NCBI GenBank assembly: GCA_903847285.1
Contig: CAINDH010000132.1
Span: 1 to 64,000, forward strand
Direction of reading: 5' to 3'
DNA: 64,000 bases
From: an uncultured Verrucomicrobia subdivision 3 bacterium
GTDB taxonomy: Bacteria > Verrucomicrobiota > Verrucomicrobiae > Limisphaerales > UBA11358
The notes beneath the pieces are model-generated. The model searched no databases, was not told the DNA's origin, and saw only the letters and a list, made by a program, of their open reading frames with translations. Below, piece after piece: positions 44,635 through 53,768 of the stretch (positions within the stretch are counted from its first letter, which is position 1; every line of letters starts with the position of its first letter). A program made the translations under genes and the position numbers.

Positions 44635-47601
44635 GTGAAGCTGCTGCGCCGCCATTTTCCGAGCACCGTTTCGGTGGTCTGCCTTTGTCTTTCGCTGGCA
44701 TCCGCGATGGCCGACGACTTGGGGGCAAACTGGGCGCGGCGAGTCTGGCAGACGGACGACGGGCTGCCCGCCGCCAATGTCACCGGCATCGCACAGACCA
44801 AGGACGGCTTGCTATGGTTTGCCACGCAATCTGGTCTCGCTCAATTCGACGGCGTGGAGTTTGAGGTCGTGCCGGTTCCAGTGGGCCGCGCCCAGCCCAT
44901 CATCCGCGTGATGCTGTGCGACCATGCGGAAAATTTCTGGCTCGCGGAGGACAGTGGCGTGATTGTCCGCTTCGGTAAGGGCGCAGCGCGGATGTTCACA
45001 ACTGCCAACGGGCTTTCCGATTCTTTGGCACTTCAATTGATCGAAACACCGGATCATAATGTCTGGGTCTGCTACGCGGATGGCTCGGTCTTTCGGATCA
45101 CGCCGGATTACCAGATCACCCGTTTCACCAGCGCCGATGGCCTGAACGAAGACGGCATCTGTTCGCTCACGCTGGATGCGCGCGGGGTGCTTTGTTTCGT
45201 GAAAGGATTTCAATTTGGTTTTTACGACGGCAAACATTTTCAAAAGACCGGCGTGCTGACGGAGCGTAACGCGCAGATTCTTGGCGCGCGTAATGGTGAC
45301 CTCTGGTTCTGCACGTCGTCCCAGATACTAAAGTCCACCTCGAACTCGCCGCCAGTCGCGGTGGCAAATTTTGACGGGGCGACCAGCCGCTTCAAATCAT
45401 CCGTGTTGTTCGAGGATTTCAACGCGCGGCTGTGGATTGGCACGGCGGCGGACGGATTGTTTCTCCTCGAACGCACGAATCTATTCAAAATCGAAACCTC
45501 GCAGAATAAAATCCGCACCATTATGCGCGACCGGGAGGGCAGCATTTGGGTGGGCACTGACGGAGGCGGTGTGAACCGGATGCTGCCCAAGGTCGTCGAG
45601 TTGCACGGCCGCGATGAGGGGCTGCCGTTTGATACAGTGCGGTCATTGTGTGAGGACCGGGCGGGCGATTTGTGGGTGGTCACCCAGGACGGCACGGTGA
45701 CACGTCTGTCTGGGGACGATTGGTCGAGCGGCGAAAAAATTGCCAGCTGGCCTGGCGGTCTAGCCCATTGCGTGGTTGCCGACCAATCGGGCGCACTGTG
45801 GTTCGGAACTTATCAACGCGGGCTATTGCGCTGGCAGGATGGAAAATTTACACGCTTCGGAACTGCTGATGGACTGGGCGGCATGAGCATCCGTTCATTG
45901 ATGGTTGATAGCCGGAATGATTTATGGATTGGTCTGGAGAATGATCAATTGGTGCAACGGTTGCACGATGGAAAATTTCAAACCTTTAAACAGCCGCCAA
46001 AAAGCCGGGCGGTGCGCGCAATGGCGGAAGACGCTTCCGGAAACATCTGGCTCGGAACATTGGAGGGTCGACTGCTGCGAGTGGATGGCGATCAAATCAG
46101 AGAGGTGGAACAAGCCACGAACGAACCGCTGCACCACATCCGCTGCATGAAGGCCATGCCTGATGACAGCGTGTGGGTGGGATATGCCGCCGGTGGTGTG
46201 GGCCGCTGGAAAGCGGGGCGTTTTTCGCGCCTCGATGTGGCTGAAGGCTTGTTCGATGGCAACATCTGCGCACTCATACCCGATGATTACGGACGTATGT
46301 GGTTCGCAGCTGACCGGGGGATTTTTTACGTCAGCCTGCAGCAGTTGAATGATTTCGCGGATGACAAAATCGATCGGTTGCAAAGCATTTTCTACGGGCG
46401 CGACGCGGGGCTGCCGAGTTTGCAGGCTTATTACGGTTACTGGCCGGGCGCGACAGTCACAAAACAGCGAGACATTTTATTTCCGACCCATTCGGGCATC
46501 GCGGTGGTGCATCCAAAAAATGTTCGCGCCAATGTCATGCCGCCGAATGTGCTGATTCGACGCATTGCGGTGGACGGTCAAACCATTTCACGCGACACGC
46601 GGGGTGCGGTCAAAGTCACGCCCGGCCACCGGAAAGTGGAGGTGACTTTCACCGCGCCCAGCTTCATCGCCCCGGAACGGGTTCGTTTCCGTTACCGTCT
46701 CGCGGGCTGGGATGAGGACTGGACAGAGGCGAAGCCGGAACGCCTGGCAACTTTCAACCGGCTGCCCGCCGGCGATTACACGTTTCAAGTGACCGCGTGC
46801 AATAACAACGGCGTGTGGAATGAGAAAGGCGATTCGGTTCAATTCACCGTCACGCCGTTTTTCTGGCAAAGCGGATGGTTTCGCACACTCCTGGTGCTGG
46901 CGTTGTTGGTGCTCGTTGTGGTGGTGGTGCGGCATCTATCGTTGCGCCGGGCACGTGCGTTGTTGAAACGCGTCGAGCAGGAAAGCGTCTTGCAACAAGA
47001 GCGCACACGCATCGCGCAGGATATGCACGATGAACTGGGGGCGCGCTTCACGCAGATTTCGCTGCTGGGCGCGCTTTCCAGTGATGCCATCGGTGAACCG
47101 GAAAAGGCGCGTGACTTTCTGGGTCAAATCAGCCGCGTGGCGCAGGTGGGAGTGAAGTCGTTGGATGAAATCGTTTGGGCCGTGAATCCGCGCAACGATG
47201 CCTTGCCCGATCTGCTGGATTATACGGGCCAATACGCGCGTGATTTCATTACCGCAGCGGGGCTGCAATGCCGATTGGATTTTCCGGATGCACCCCCGGC
47301 TCGGGCAATCTCTGGCGACATCCGCCACGCCGTTTTTCTCATCGTCAAGGAAGCGTTACACAACGTTGTGAAACATGCGCAAGCTACGCACGTGAAAATT
47401 ATTGTCGAGGTCTCGGAGGGTGAGATGACTTGGCGCATTGAGGACGATGGCAAAGGATTTGAGCCCGCCCAGGAAAACGCCCTCGAGGACGGCTTGCGCA
47501 ACATTCGTCAGCGCGCCAGTGCGCTCGGTGGCCACGCCGAAATCATCAGTTATCCCGGCCAAGGAACCCAAGTGCTGGTTAAAATTCCGTTGCCAAAATG
47601 A
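44635..47601 (+). CDS. Two-component sensor: beta-propeller (Reg_prop/Y_Y_Y) histidine kinase, NarX/LiaS type
   Basis: A 988-residue membrane sensor with a signal peptide at 1-26. Periplasmic seven-bladed propeller repeats run from about 35 to 650 (ANVTGIAQTKDGLLWFATQSGL and similar WxGT units), then a Y_Y_Y domain at about 675-740. One membrane helix lies near 750-770. The cytoplasmic kinase is of the HisKA_3 class with His798 in RIAQDMHDELGARF and an HATPase domain (KEALHNVVKHAQ, EDDGKGF, LEDGLRNIRQRA). It starts at GTG 44635. The LuxR-type regulator that follows is its likely partner. Such propeller sensors often detect sugars; here ggt is next door, so the signal is open. Confidence 0.93.
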   Translation: MKLLRRHFPSTVSVVCLCLSLASAMADDLGANWARRVWQTDDGLPAANVTGIAQTKDGLLWFATQSGLAQFDGVEFEVVPVPVGRAQPIIRVMLCDHAENFWLAEDSGVIVRFGKGAARMFTTANGLSDSLALQLIETPDHNVWVCYADGSVFRITPDYQITRFTSADGLNEDGICSLTLDARGVLCFVKGFQFGFYDGKHFQKTGVLTERNAQILGARNGDLWFCTSSQILKSTSNSPPVAVANFDGATSRFKSSVLFEDFNARLWIGTAADGLFLLERTNLFKIETSQNKIRTIMRDREGSIWVGTDGGGVNRMLPKVVELHGRDEGLPFDTVRSLCEDRAGDLWVVTQDGTVTRLSGDDWSSGEKIASWPGGLAHCVVADQSGALWFGTYQRGLLRWQDGKFTRFGTADGLGGMSIRSLMVDSRNDLWIGLENDQLVQRLHDGKFQTFKQPPKSRAVRAMAEDASGNIWLGTLEGRLLRVDGDQIREVEQATNEPLHHIRCMKAMPDDSVWVGYAAGGVGRWKAGRFSRLDVAEGLFDGNICALIPDDYGRMWFAADRGIFYVSLQQLNDFADDKIDRLQSIFYGRDAGLPSLQAYYGYWPGATVTKQRDILFPTHSGIAVVHPKNVRANVMPPNVLIRRIAVDGQTISRDTRGAVKVTPGHRKVEVTFTAPSFIAPERVRFRYRLAGWDEDWTEAKPERLATFNRLPAGDYTFQVTACNNNGVWNEKGDSVQFTVTPFFWQSGWFRTLLVLALLVLVVVVVRHLSLRRARALLKRVEQESVLQQERTRIAQDMHDELGARFTQISLLGALSSDAIGEPEKARDFLGQISRVAQVGVKSLDEIVWAVNPRNDALPDLLDYTGQYARDFITAAGLQCRLDFPDAPPARAISGDIRHAVFLIVKEALHNVVKHAQATHVKIIVEVSEGEMTWRIEDDGKGFEPAQENALEDGLRNIRQRASALGGHAEIISYPGQGTQVLVKIPLPK

Positions 47602-47668
47602 GCGAACGACCTTGCAATTCCGGAGGTTCGGCGCACAGTTGGCGGCGCGCTGACTTCACAATGTAGCC

Positions 47669-48295
47669 ATGAAAATTAAAGTCTCCATCGTCGAAGACCA
47701 CGCCGGCACGCGCGTGAACATGATGAAAGTGTTGCAGGCCGCGCCGGAATTGCATTGTCTGCATGGCTACCCCGATGGTGAAACGGCGTTGCGCGAAATC
47801 CCCAAGGACATCCCAGACGTAGTGCTGATGGACATCCGCTTGCCGGGCATGAGCGGCATCGAGTGTGTCGCCAAGCTGAAAGAAAAAGTTCCGCAAGTGG
47901 ATGTGTTGATTTTCACGACCTACGAGGAAAGCGACTTGATCTTTGAATCGCTGCGCGCAGGTGCCACCGGCTACCTCCTCAAAAATATGCCGCCTGCCGA
48001 GCTCATCAACGCTGTCGTGCAGGCGCGCACTGGCGGTTCGCCACTGTCCATGCGCATCGCGCGAAAAATCGTCGGCCATTTTCAGCAGGTGAAAGCACCG
48101 GCTTCAGACACAGACGCGTTGACCAAACGTGAGCATGAGATTCTATCGCTGCTCGCCAAGGGTTTTCTCTACAAGGAAATCGCCGACCAGCTTCAAATCA
48201 GTATCAACACCGTGCGCGTCCACATTCAGAAAGTTTATGAGAAGCTTCACGTCCATTCGCGCAGCCAGGCGATCATGCGTTTCTTGGGAAAATAA
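47669..48295 (+). CDS. NarL/FixJ-family response regulator
   Basis: A 208-residue transcription regulator. The receiver domain has acidic residues E9/D10, phospho-acceptor Asp55 in VVLMDIRLPGMSG, Thr in IFTTYEES and Lys in YLLKNMP. The C-terminal LuxR helix-turn-helix reads LTKREHEILSLLAKGFLYKEI followed by INTVRVHIQKVYEKLHV. It lies 67 bases behind the propeller kinase and is its probable target. Targets could include the ggt/symporter genes upstream, by position only. Confidence 0.95.
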   Translation: MKIKVSIVEDHAGTRVNMMKVLQAAPELHCLHGYPDGETALREIPKDIPDVVLMDIRLPGMSGIECVAKLKEKVPQVDVLIFTTYEESDLIFESLRAGATGYLLKNMPPAELINAVVQARTGGSPLSMRIARKIVGHFQQVKAPASDTDALTKREHEILSLLAKGFLYKEIADQLQISINTVRVHIQKVYEKLHVHSRSQAIMRFLGK

Positions 48296-48318
48296 ATTTC
48301 GCCCCGCGGCGCGAAATT
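48295..48318. terminator. Bidirectional terminator between convergent genes
   Basis: AATTTCGC (48295-48302) pairs with GCGAAATT (48311-48318) around an 8-base GC-rich loop. It fills the 21-base gap between the regulator stop and the stop of the reverse-strand hydrolase gene, with T-rich sequence on both exits. Confidence 0.5.
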
Positions 48319-50257
48319 ATTTCAACGGGATGTAACACACATTGCTCGTGAGCATCATCAGGATGAAGATGATGCAGGTGACGAATGCCCCGAGATAAAC
48401 CGTGCCGGTCAGGCGGAAAAACTTGCGATTGAAAATCGGCAGCACAAACATCATCGGCGTCACCCCCAGCAGCAAGTTTGTGTAAAGCCATTCTTGCGTC
48501 CAATACACCGTGCCGGTTGCGGCGAAGTGCGTATATTGGATCATCAAAATCAGCATCAGCCCGACCGAATTGCCCAGCGCGCTGATGAGCAGGCTCACCC
48601 ATTCTTTTTGTCCCGCAAACCGCGCGCCGGCGTTCACGCGTATCGAGTTGGCCAGATAAAAAATCAAGAATAGCGGCAAGTATTCCAATGCAACCAGCAG
48701 CATCTTTGGTGGAAATGCGGCGGGTGCGGAGATAAAGGTGAACCGGAAGTCCGTATGGAAAATTCCGTATATAGCGAATACCAGCGCGTAGAACGACACG
48801 AACACAATCAAGGCAAGCAAGAGAGTTTTTGCCAGTTCACCGACGCTGGTTTTGATTCCCCACATGGCGGGCGTGACGCCTTTCTTTTTTCCGAACAGCT
48901 GGTAGTTGAGCGTGAAGATGATCAGCCCGATGGTGCCGTTCGCGACCGCCCACAGCAGGATGGCGTTGTTGATGCGCTGCGGGAAAAACCATGTCTGCGT
49001 CGCCGCGCTGGCCTGCGGGAAAAGCATCGCCGTTGCTCGCGCCATCGGGATGAACAAGAAGCACGCGATGAGCGCGGACACGGCGAAAGTCGTCCAGAAA
49101 AGAATCTTCCCAGCGCGTTGCGGCGCAGGCAAAGGCGGCGGCACGGGATGAACCAGTGATTTGAAAAAAGACAGCCGCAACAGCAACCGTGTGAATGGAA
49201 GCAGAAAGAGAAATCCGCCGATGAGTGACAGCAGGGTGAAAAATTCTTTCCACGGCCAGGTCTGATTTGTTGCCGGAATCGCCGGGCTTAGCCCAAACGC
49301 CAGCGTGAAAAATTCAATCAGGTTGGCGACGTGTTCGCGGTCGTAAGGCATCACCGGGTGGATGCTTCGTGTGTTGTGCACGATGCGCAGCGTGTGGTTG
49401 GTGACGTCGCCATAAATTTTACCGATCTGGATTTCGGAAATTTGTTTATTGTCCTCAAAGATGGAGTTTACGAAGCGCAACGACTCGACGGCGTTGCTCA
49501 TGCGGGCGTTGCCGTTGACCGTGCGGAACGCGCCCTCGTCGAAGTAGGCGTAGTCCAGTGCGGCGTTGGCGTCGAGGTCGGCGAGCGTGCTGTTGGTCAA
49601 GGTCAACACATAACCGCCGATGAAGATCGCGGAAATTTTATTCTCGGCCTTCGCGGCTTTGGCCTCGGCATCGGTGACAGTTCGTCCTTCATCGGAATCC
49701 TTACGTTGAGCTTGGCGCAGCGCCTTTGCCTGCCGTCCGCCAAAACGCGCTGCGGATTGCAGCACGGCGTTGCCGCCCGCCGAATATCCCGCGGCACCGA
49801 TGTGCGACTTGATGATGAAATCAAAATTGGTCGCGGCGCAGACGTATTCCACCATTGGGATGACGCCGTAGCCTTCCATCGTGGCCGAGCGTCGCTGCAT
49901 CGTGGAACTGGACGCGCCCTGGTTGTAAGGATCAATCGTGATGACGGCGATGCCGCGCCGCGCCAGTTCGATGGAATAACTCGTCATCGTTTCTTTGCTG
50001 CGTTCAAACCCCGGACAGACCACGACGAGCGGCACGGGATTTGCCGCCGTCGCCAATTTTGGTTTGAAAAGATCCGCCGTGATCCACTGGCCGTTTTCCG
50101 TCGGCAGTATGAAGCCGCTGACATCAATGGTTCGACTAGCAGTCTGAACAAGCGATGCGCCAATACCGCCAACCAAAATTAAAGCGAGGGCGATGCCCAA
50201 CGTGGTCAGCGCTCGTCTAATTGGATTGTCGTTTCTTTTGTGATTCATCTCATTCAC
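48317..50257 (-). CDS. Alpha/beta hydrolase fused to a polytopic membrane domain
   Basis: A 646-residue membrane protein. An N-terminal anchor (residues 15-38) is followed by an extracytoplasmic alpha/beta hydrolase domain (about 45-330): VVVCPGFERSKETM, the strand ITIDPYNQGASS, and nucleophile Ser159 in GYSAGGNAV; a plausible His is in HPVMPYDREHV. A charged Gln/Lys/Glu-rich insert sits near 178-205. Residues 340-646 form about eight membrane helices of unknown type. It starts at GTG 50257, overlapping the SGNH gene stop, or at ATG 50248. It is the last gene of the dctA operon. Substrate unknown; an esterase or peptidase role is likely. Confidence 0.7.
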   Translation of the reverse strand: MNEMNHKRNDNPIRRALTTLGIALALILVGGIGASLVQTASRTIDVSGFILPTENGQWITADLFKPKLATAANPVPLVVVCPGFERSKETMTSYSIELARRGIAVITIDPYNQGASSSTMQRRSATMEGYGVIPMVEYVCAATNFDFIIKSHIGAAGYSAGGNAVLQSAARFGGRQAKALRQAQRKDSDEGRTVTDAEAKAAKAENKISAIFIGGYVLTLTNSTLADLDANAALDYAYFDEGAFRTVNGNARMSNAVESLRFVNSIFEDNKQISEIQIGKIYGDVTNHTLRIVHNTRSIHPVMPYDREHVANLIEFFTLAFGLSPAIPATNQTWPWKEFFTLLSLIGGFLFLLPFTRLLLRLSFFKSLVHPVPPPLPAPQRAGKILFWTTFAVSALIACFLFIPMARATAMLFPQASAATQTWFFPQRINNAILLWAVANGTIGLIIFTLNYQLFGKKKGVTPAMWGIKTSVGELAKTLLLALIVFVSFYALVFAIYGIFHTDFRFTFISAPAAFPPKMLLVALEYLPLFLIFYLANSIRVNAGARFAGQKEWVSLLISALGNSVGLMLILMIQYTHFAATGTVYWTQEWLYTNLLLGVTPMMFVLPIFNRKFFRLTGTVYLGAFVTCIIFILMMLTSNVCYIPLK

Positions 50258-52866
50258 GGCAGATAAATGGCGCGGTAAAAACGTTGCGGCAAATTTTTAG
50301 CCTCTTGAAAAATGAACGGAGCTGTGTTTGTGGTCAGGGAAATCCAAGTTGGCGAATTCAGATTAGTCGCGCTTTGAACCACGTAGCGTGTGCCGCTTAC
50401 TCCGGTGATGGCGACTTGAAAATTCCCATTGGTTGCCAGCAAGGGCGCCGGCAGTTGCGGCACAAAACTGACGGCGGTCGCGACGACGGACGTGGCGGTG
50501 CTGCTCATCACGAGGCCAAGGCCGTTGGTTGCTACGAGTGGAAAGTTGGTGCTGGAAAAATTTCCGGAAACATTCGTGGCCGCGAGCAGGGTGAATTGCT
50601 GTCCCAACGTCGGCGAAAATCCCGGTGTGTAGCTGATGGTTAAATTTCCCGCCAGCGCCACCCCGCCGCTGACGGTCAGGCTGTTTGAAATGCTGCCGAG
50701 TTTGAGGGACAAAGTGGCTGCGCTGCTGTTCGTGAAATTTCCGTAGATCAACGCTGGGCCGCCCGTGTTCGTCAACGCCAGCGTGCCAGTGGCGTTCGAC
50801 AAATCAAGCGGACGCGTCGCGCTGCCGAATTGCACGAAGCCAAGCTGTCCGCCGCGGAAATTGAAAGTGCCACTGCCTATGCCGCGCAAAATCTGGTTAG
50901 CAAAGAGAGTTCCGTTGGAGAGCGTGTATTGGCCGGTGCTGTTGGTTTGTTCGGCCAGCGTGAGCGGGCCGTTCACCGTCAACGTGCCGCCGTTCTGTTG
51001 CACCAAACCTTTTCCTTCTTTGCCTACGACGAGCGAGCCATTGATAGCGAGCGAACCGTTGGTGTAAAAGTAAATCCGGCCTTGTCCGGCCTTGTTGAAA
51101 TTGGTGTCGAATGTTCCCAGCCAGACGTTGCTCACGGCTCCGACGTTCGCATCCACTTTCAATGACGGCGAAGGCGTGGCCGATGCGCCGGAAACGACAA
51201 GGGTATTCGTCGGCGAGCTCGGCGGGTTCGTATAGTTTTGCCAGTTGACTGCCCAGTAAAAATTATTTTTCCCGAGCCCATAGGCATCGTTCGCGAAGGG
51301 ATCGGTCAAAACGGATTCGCCGGCGATGCGTTGCAGGTATTGCGCGTTACTGACGTTGTTCGTCGCGTAATAAGTGCTGCCCTCCGGGCTACGACCGAAG
51401 ATGGCGCTGTAAAAAACGCACGCGGTGAGATATGCCCCGGCGCTGTTCGGGTGGCGGTCGCCCAAACCATCGTCGAGAATGTAGAGGCCGATGTCGGGTC
51501 GCTCGGTGCGCACGCGCGACCATGCGAGGCCAGCGGGAGAAATCGCCGCACCGAGTTCCGCACCGATCATCGCGTAGGCTTTGCGGATGGCGATGTTCAT
51601 GCTCAAGAAGCTGTCGAAGCTCGGATAGTTGCAGACCTTGAACTGCGCGGGAATATCGTAAGTGTTGCAATTGCCATTAGGGTCGCCGTTGATCTGCCCC
51701 CACGTCTCGTAAAACATCGTGCGCGCCGCGTGATTGGTGATCATGCCGGTGAGCGTGCGGCAGGCGGGAAACATGATGGTGTTGCGGTCTGACGGAATGG
51801 ATGGCGTTTCGCTTTTTTCCTGCAACACCACGAGGTCGTAGTTGCCGGAAAAAATCAGGTTGGTGCTGGTGACATTCGTTGCATGATCAGCCAGCAGCCA
51901 GCCGCTGTTCGCAACGCGCGTGTAGGAAAACGAATCGCCCAAGTTCGCGCAGAGTTCGGCCAGGCTGGCGGGAATGTCATTCGAGTAACTCGCACTGATA
52001 CCGAGCAGGCTGTTGCCCAGAAACAACACGCGTTGGACGGGCGCAGCAGGCGTAGCGCCGGGGGTGACGTTCGCCCAGCTTGTATCCACGCGCATCACAT
52101 CGTAGCTGGCAGCGCAGGTGGTGTTGCTGGAACTTTCCCAAAAAAGAATCGTGCCAAGATTAGCCGGTTCGGCCACCGCGCCTTTGGCAGCAACGGTGCT
52201 GGCAGCTGGTTGCGCGGCACCGGGAATCGGGTTGATGAACAGCTGGCTCGTTTGTCCCGCGCCAAATGAAAATAGAAACACGATGAGGTAATCCGTGTTG
52301 ACGGCGAGACTGTTCGTCGCCCAACTGACCGAACCGCCGAGGCTTTGAACGCCAAGATTGTAATGCGTGGAATCTGCTCCTTGCCGCGCGTGAAGCGTGA
52401 CCGGGTCATTGGCGGACGGATTGGCGGGATAACTTCCGCCGGCGACTGCGGGAATCAACTCGCACAAAATTTCATCGGCCGTTGTCGGGTTCGTGACCAC
52501 GTTCATCAGGAACGAGCAATAGGCCGAGCCATTGGTGAACTGCGCGCCGAGGCTGCGATAATACGTCCGTGAGCTGTTGCCCGCCTTGAAAATTTGCAGA
52601 TGTGCGGGCGGGTTAACCGAATTCGTTAGGCCGCCCAGCGCGGGAGAGGTTGTGCCCGTGAGATCGTTCAGATAAATGCCAATGGCCGATGTGGACGCGG
52701 ACGCTGCCGCGCCGTTGGCGGCTAGCAGCCACGGGCTTCTTCCTGCTACCGGCGTGGAGGCAGCCGCAGCGTAATCCTGTCCGTCCTGCATCAGCGCGCC
52801 GGTGGCTGGAATCCCCAGCAGGCAGAACAGTGCGCTGAACGAGAAAATGAAGGATTCAACTCGCAT
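50254..52866 (-). CDS. Secreted SGNH-type hydrolase with PATR-like C-terminal region
   Basis: An 870-residue secreted protein with a signal peptide at about 1-24. Residues 25-260 are a beta-rich, jelly-roll-like region. An SGNH/GDSL hydrolase domain covers about 270-520: block I VLFLGNSLLGIS (GNS instead of GDS, as seen in some SGNH families), and block V DRHPNSAGAYL with the Asp and His of the triad. Gly/Asn/Thr-rich PATR-like strands follow, then the verrucomicrobial C-terminal module ending FYRAIYLP. The start is the ATG at 52866, overlapping the preceding hydrolase stop by one base. Likely an extracellular esterase acting on acylated glycans or similar esters. Confidence 0.78.
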   Translation of the reverse strand: MRVESFIFSFSALFCLLGIPATGALMQDGQDYAAAASTPVAGRSPWLLAANGAAASASTSAIGIYLNDLTGTTSPALGGLTNSVNPPAHLQIFKAGNSSRTYYRSLGAQFTNGSAYCSFLMNVVTNPTTADEILCELIPAVAGGSYPANPSANDPVTLHARQGADSTHYNLGVQSLGGSVSWATNSLAVNTDYLIVFLFSFGAGQTSQLFINPIPGAAQPAASTVAAKGAVAEPANLGTILFWESSSNTTCAASYDVMRVDTSWANVTPGATPAAPVQRVLFLGNSLLGISASYSNDIPASLAELCANLGDSFSYTRVANSGWLLADHATNVTSTNLIFSGNYDLVVLQEKSETPSIPSDRNTIMFPACRTLTGMITNHAARTMFYETWGQINGDPNGNCNTYDIPAQFKVCNYPSFDSFLSMNIAIRKAYAMIGAELGAAISPAGLAWSRVRTERPDIGLYILDDGLGDRHPNSAGAYLTACVFYSAIFGRSPEGSTYYATNNVSNAQYLQRIAGESVLTDPFANDAYGLGKNNFYWAVNWQNYTNPPSSPTNTLVVSGASATPSPSLKVDANVGAVSNVWLGTFDTNFNKAGQGRIYFYTNGSLAINGSLVVGKEGKGLVQQNGGTLTVNGPLTLAEQTNSTGQYTLSNGTLFANQILRGIGSGTFNFRGGQLGFVQFGSATRPLDLSNATGTLALTNTGGPALIYGNFTNSSAATLSLKLGSISNSLTVSGGVALAGNLTISYTPGFSPTLGQQFTLLAATNVSGNFSSTNFPLVATNGLGLVMSSTATSVVATAVSFVPQLPAPLLATNGNFQVAITGVSGTRYVVQSATNLNSPTWISLTTNTAPFIFQEAKNLPQRFYRAIYLP

Positions 52867-53765
52867 CAAGGCTGATTGGTGGCGCGGATTTTTTCTGTTG
52901 CGAACAGCGCAGCCTGAACTTGAAGTGAAGCGAGCATGGCCTTGCCGTCGTGCGCGATGCCGGGGACTTCCACTTTGCGCCAATTGAATTGCCAGCCGTT
53001 GGTCTGCGCGAGCTGTCGCGCGTATGCAAAGCAGTTGCGTCCGCGTTCAAGGCGGAATTTTCCCTGAAGCTCGGCGGCAGCCGAACGGTCGAGCTCGAAA
53101 TGTTGCGGGTCGTTGTCATTCAGGCCGAGGCATAGCGTCAGCGGCGCAGAAAAATAACGCCGCAACGCTGCGTCGTCGCTCAAATCTTTTGGCAAACCAC
53201 CAAAGCCGTAACCGAATTTCCAGTCGCGACGCGGAAACAGATCCGAGCCGGGATTGCAGGCGACGATGCGCTTGGCCTCCATGGGATAAAGCGCTGCGAG
53301 CCGCATGAGAAATTGTCCGCCGCCGGAATGGCCGATGAAAAAATAATCCAACGCGGGTTTGTTTTCGCGTTCGCGAACCGCTTGGATGATCCCCGGCAGT
53401 CGGGCAAAGCTCCAGTTGGTGCGCGGCTGGACCACGCCTTTTTTCAACACGCCGCCACGTTGGTATTCTTCGTTGTCATACTGGTTCGTGCTGAACAACG
53501 GTGCAGCGATGATGACGTTGCAGTGATCCGCCAGCGCAACCGAATTGCTGCAATATACGTCAGCGTTCCGCAACAGGCCGTGAAATACCACGACCAGCGG
53601 ACCGTCGCGGTAGGCTGCCGGCTTGTAAGTGAAAACCGTGAGCGCGTTGGTGCCGTCGCCAATCTGCATCTGGCTCATGCCTGTGGGAATCGGCGCGGCG
53701 CTTGCCAAGCTGGCGAGAAAAAGCGCGGCGGCAAAATAGTATGATTTGATGTTAAGCGATTTCAT
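52866..53765 (-). CDS. Secreted alpha/beta hydrolase
   Basis: A 299-residue exported enzyme with a signal peptide at residues 1-23 (cleavage near ASAAP). The fold is shown by VVVFHGLLRNAD (oxyanion strand), nucleophile Ser147 in FIGHSGGGQFL, the acid in LGLNDNDP (Asp217 or Asp219) and His272 in GIAHDGKA, a complete triad. The overall style resembles PHB-depolymerase/feruloyl-esterase-like enzymes. It lies three bases downstream of dctA and one base overlaps the SGNH gene, so the three are co-translated. Substrate not readable; an ester whose acid product is imported by DctA is an attractive inference. Confidence 0.85.
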   Translation of the reverse strand: MKSLNIKSYYFAAALFLASLASAAPIPTGMSQMQIGDGTNALTVFTYKPAAYRDGPLVVVFHGLLRNADVYCSNSVALADHCNVIIAAPLFSTNQYDNEEYQRGGVLKKGVVQPRTNWSFARLPGIIQAVRERENKPALDYFFIGHSGGGQFLMRLAALYPMEAKRIVACNPGSDLFPRRDWKFGYGFGGLPKDLSDDAALRRYFSAPLTLCLGLNDNDPQHFELDRSAAAELQGKFRLERGRNCFAYARQLAQTNGWQFNWRKVEVPGIAHDGKAMLASLQVQAALFATEKIRATNQP

Positions 53766-53768
53766 TTT

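Noticed and set aside
49331..50182. Plus-strand open frame of 283 codons
   Set aside because: Antisense to the hydrolase domain that carries GYSAGG; translation rich in Asp/Gly/Val/Arg without motifs.
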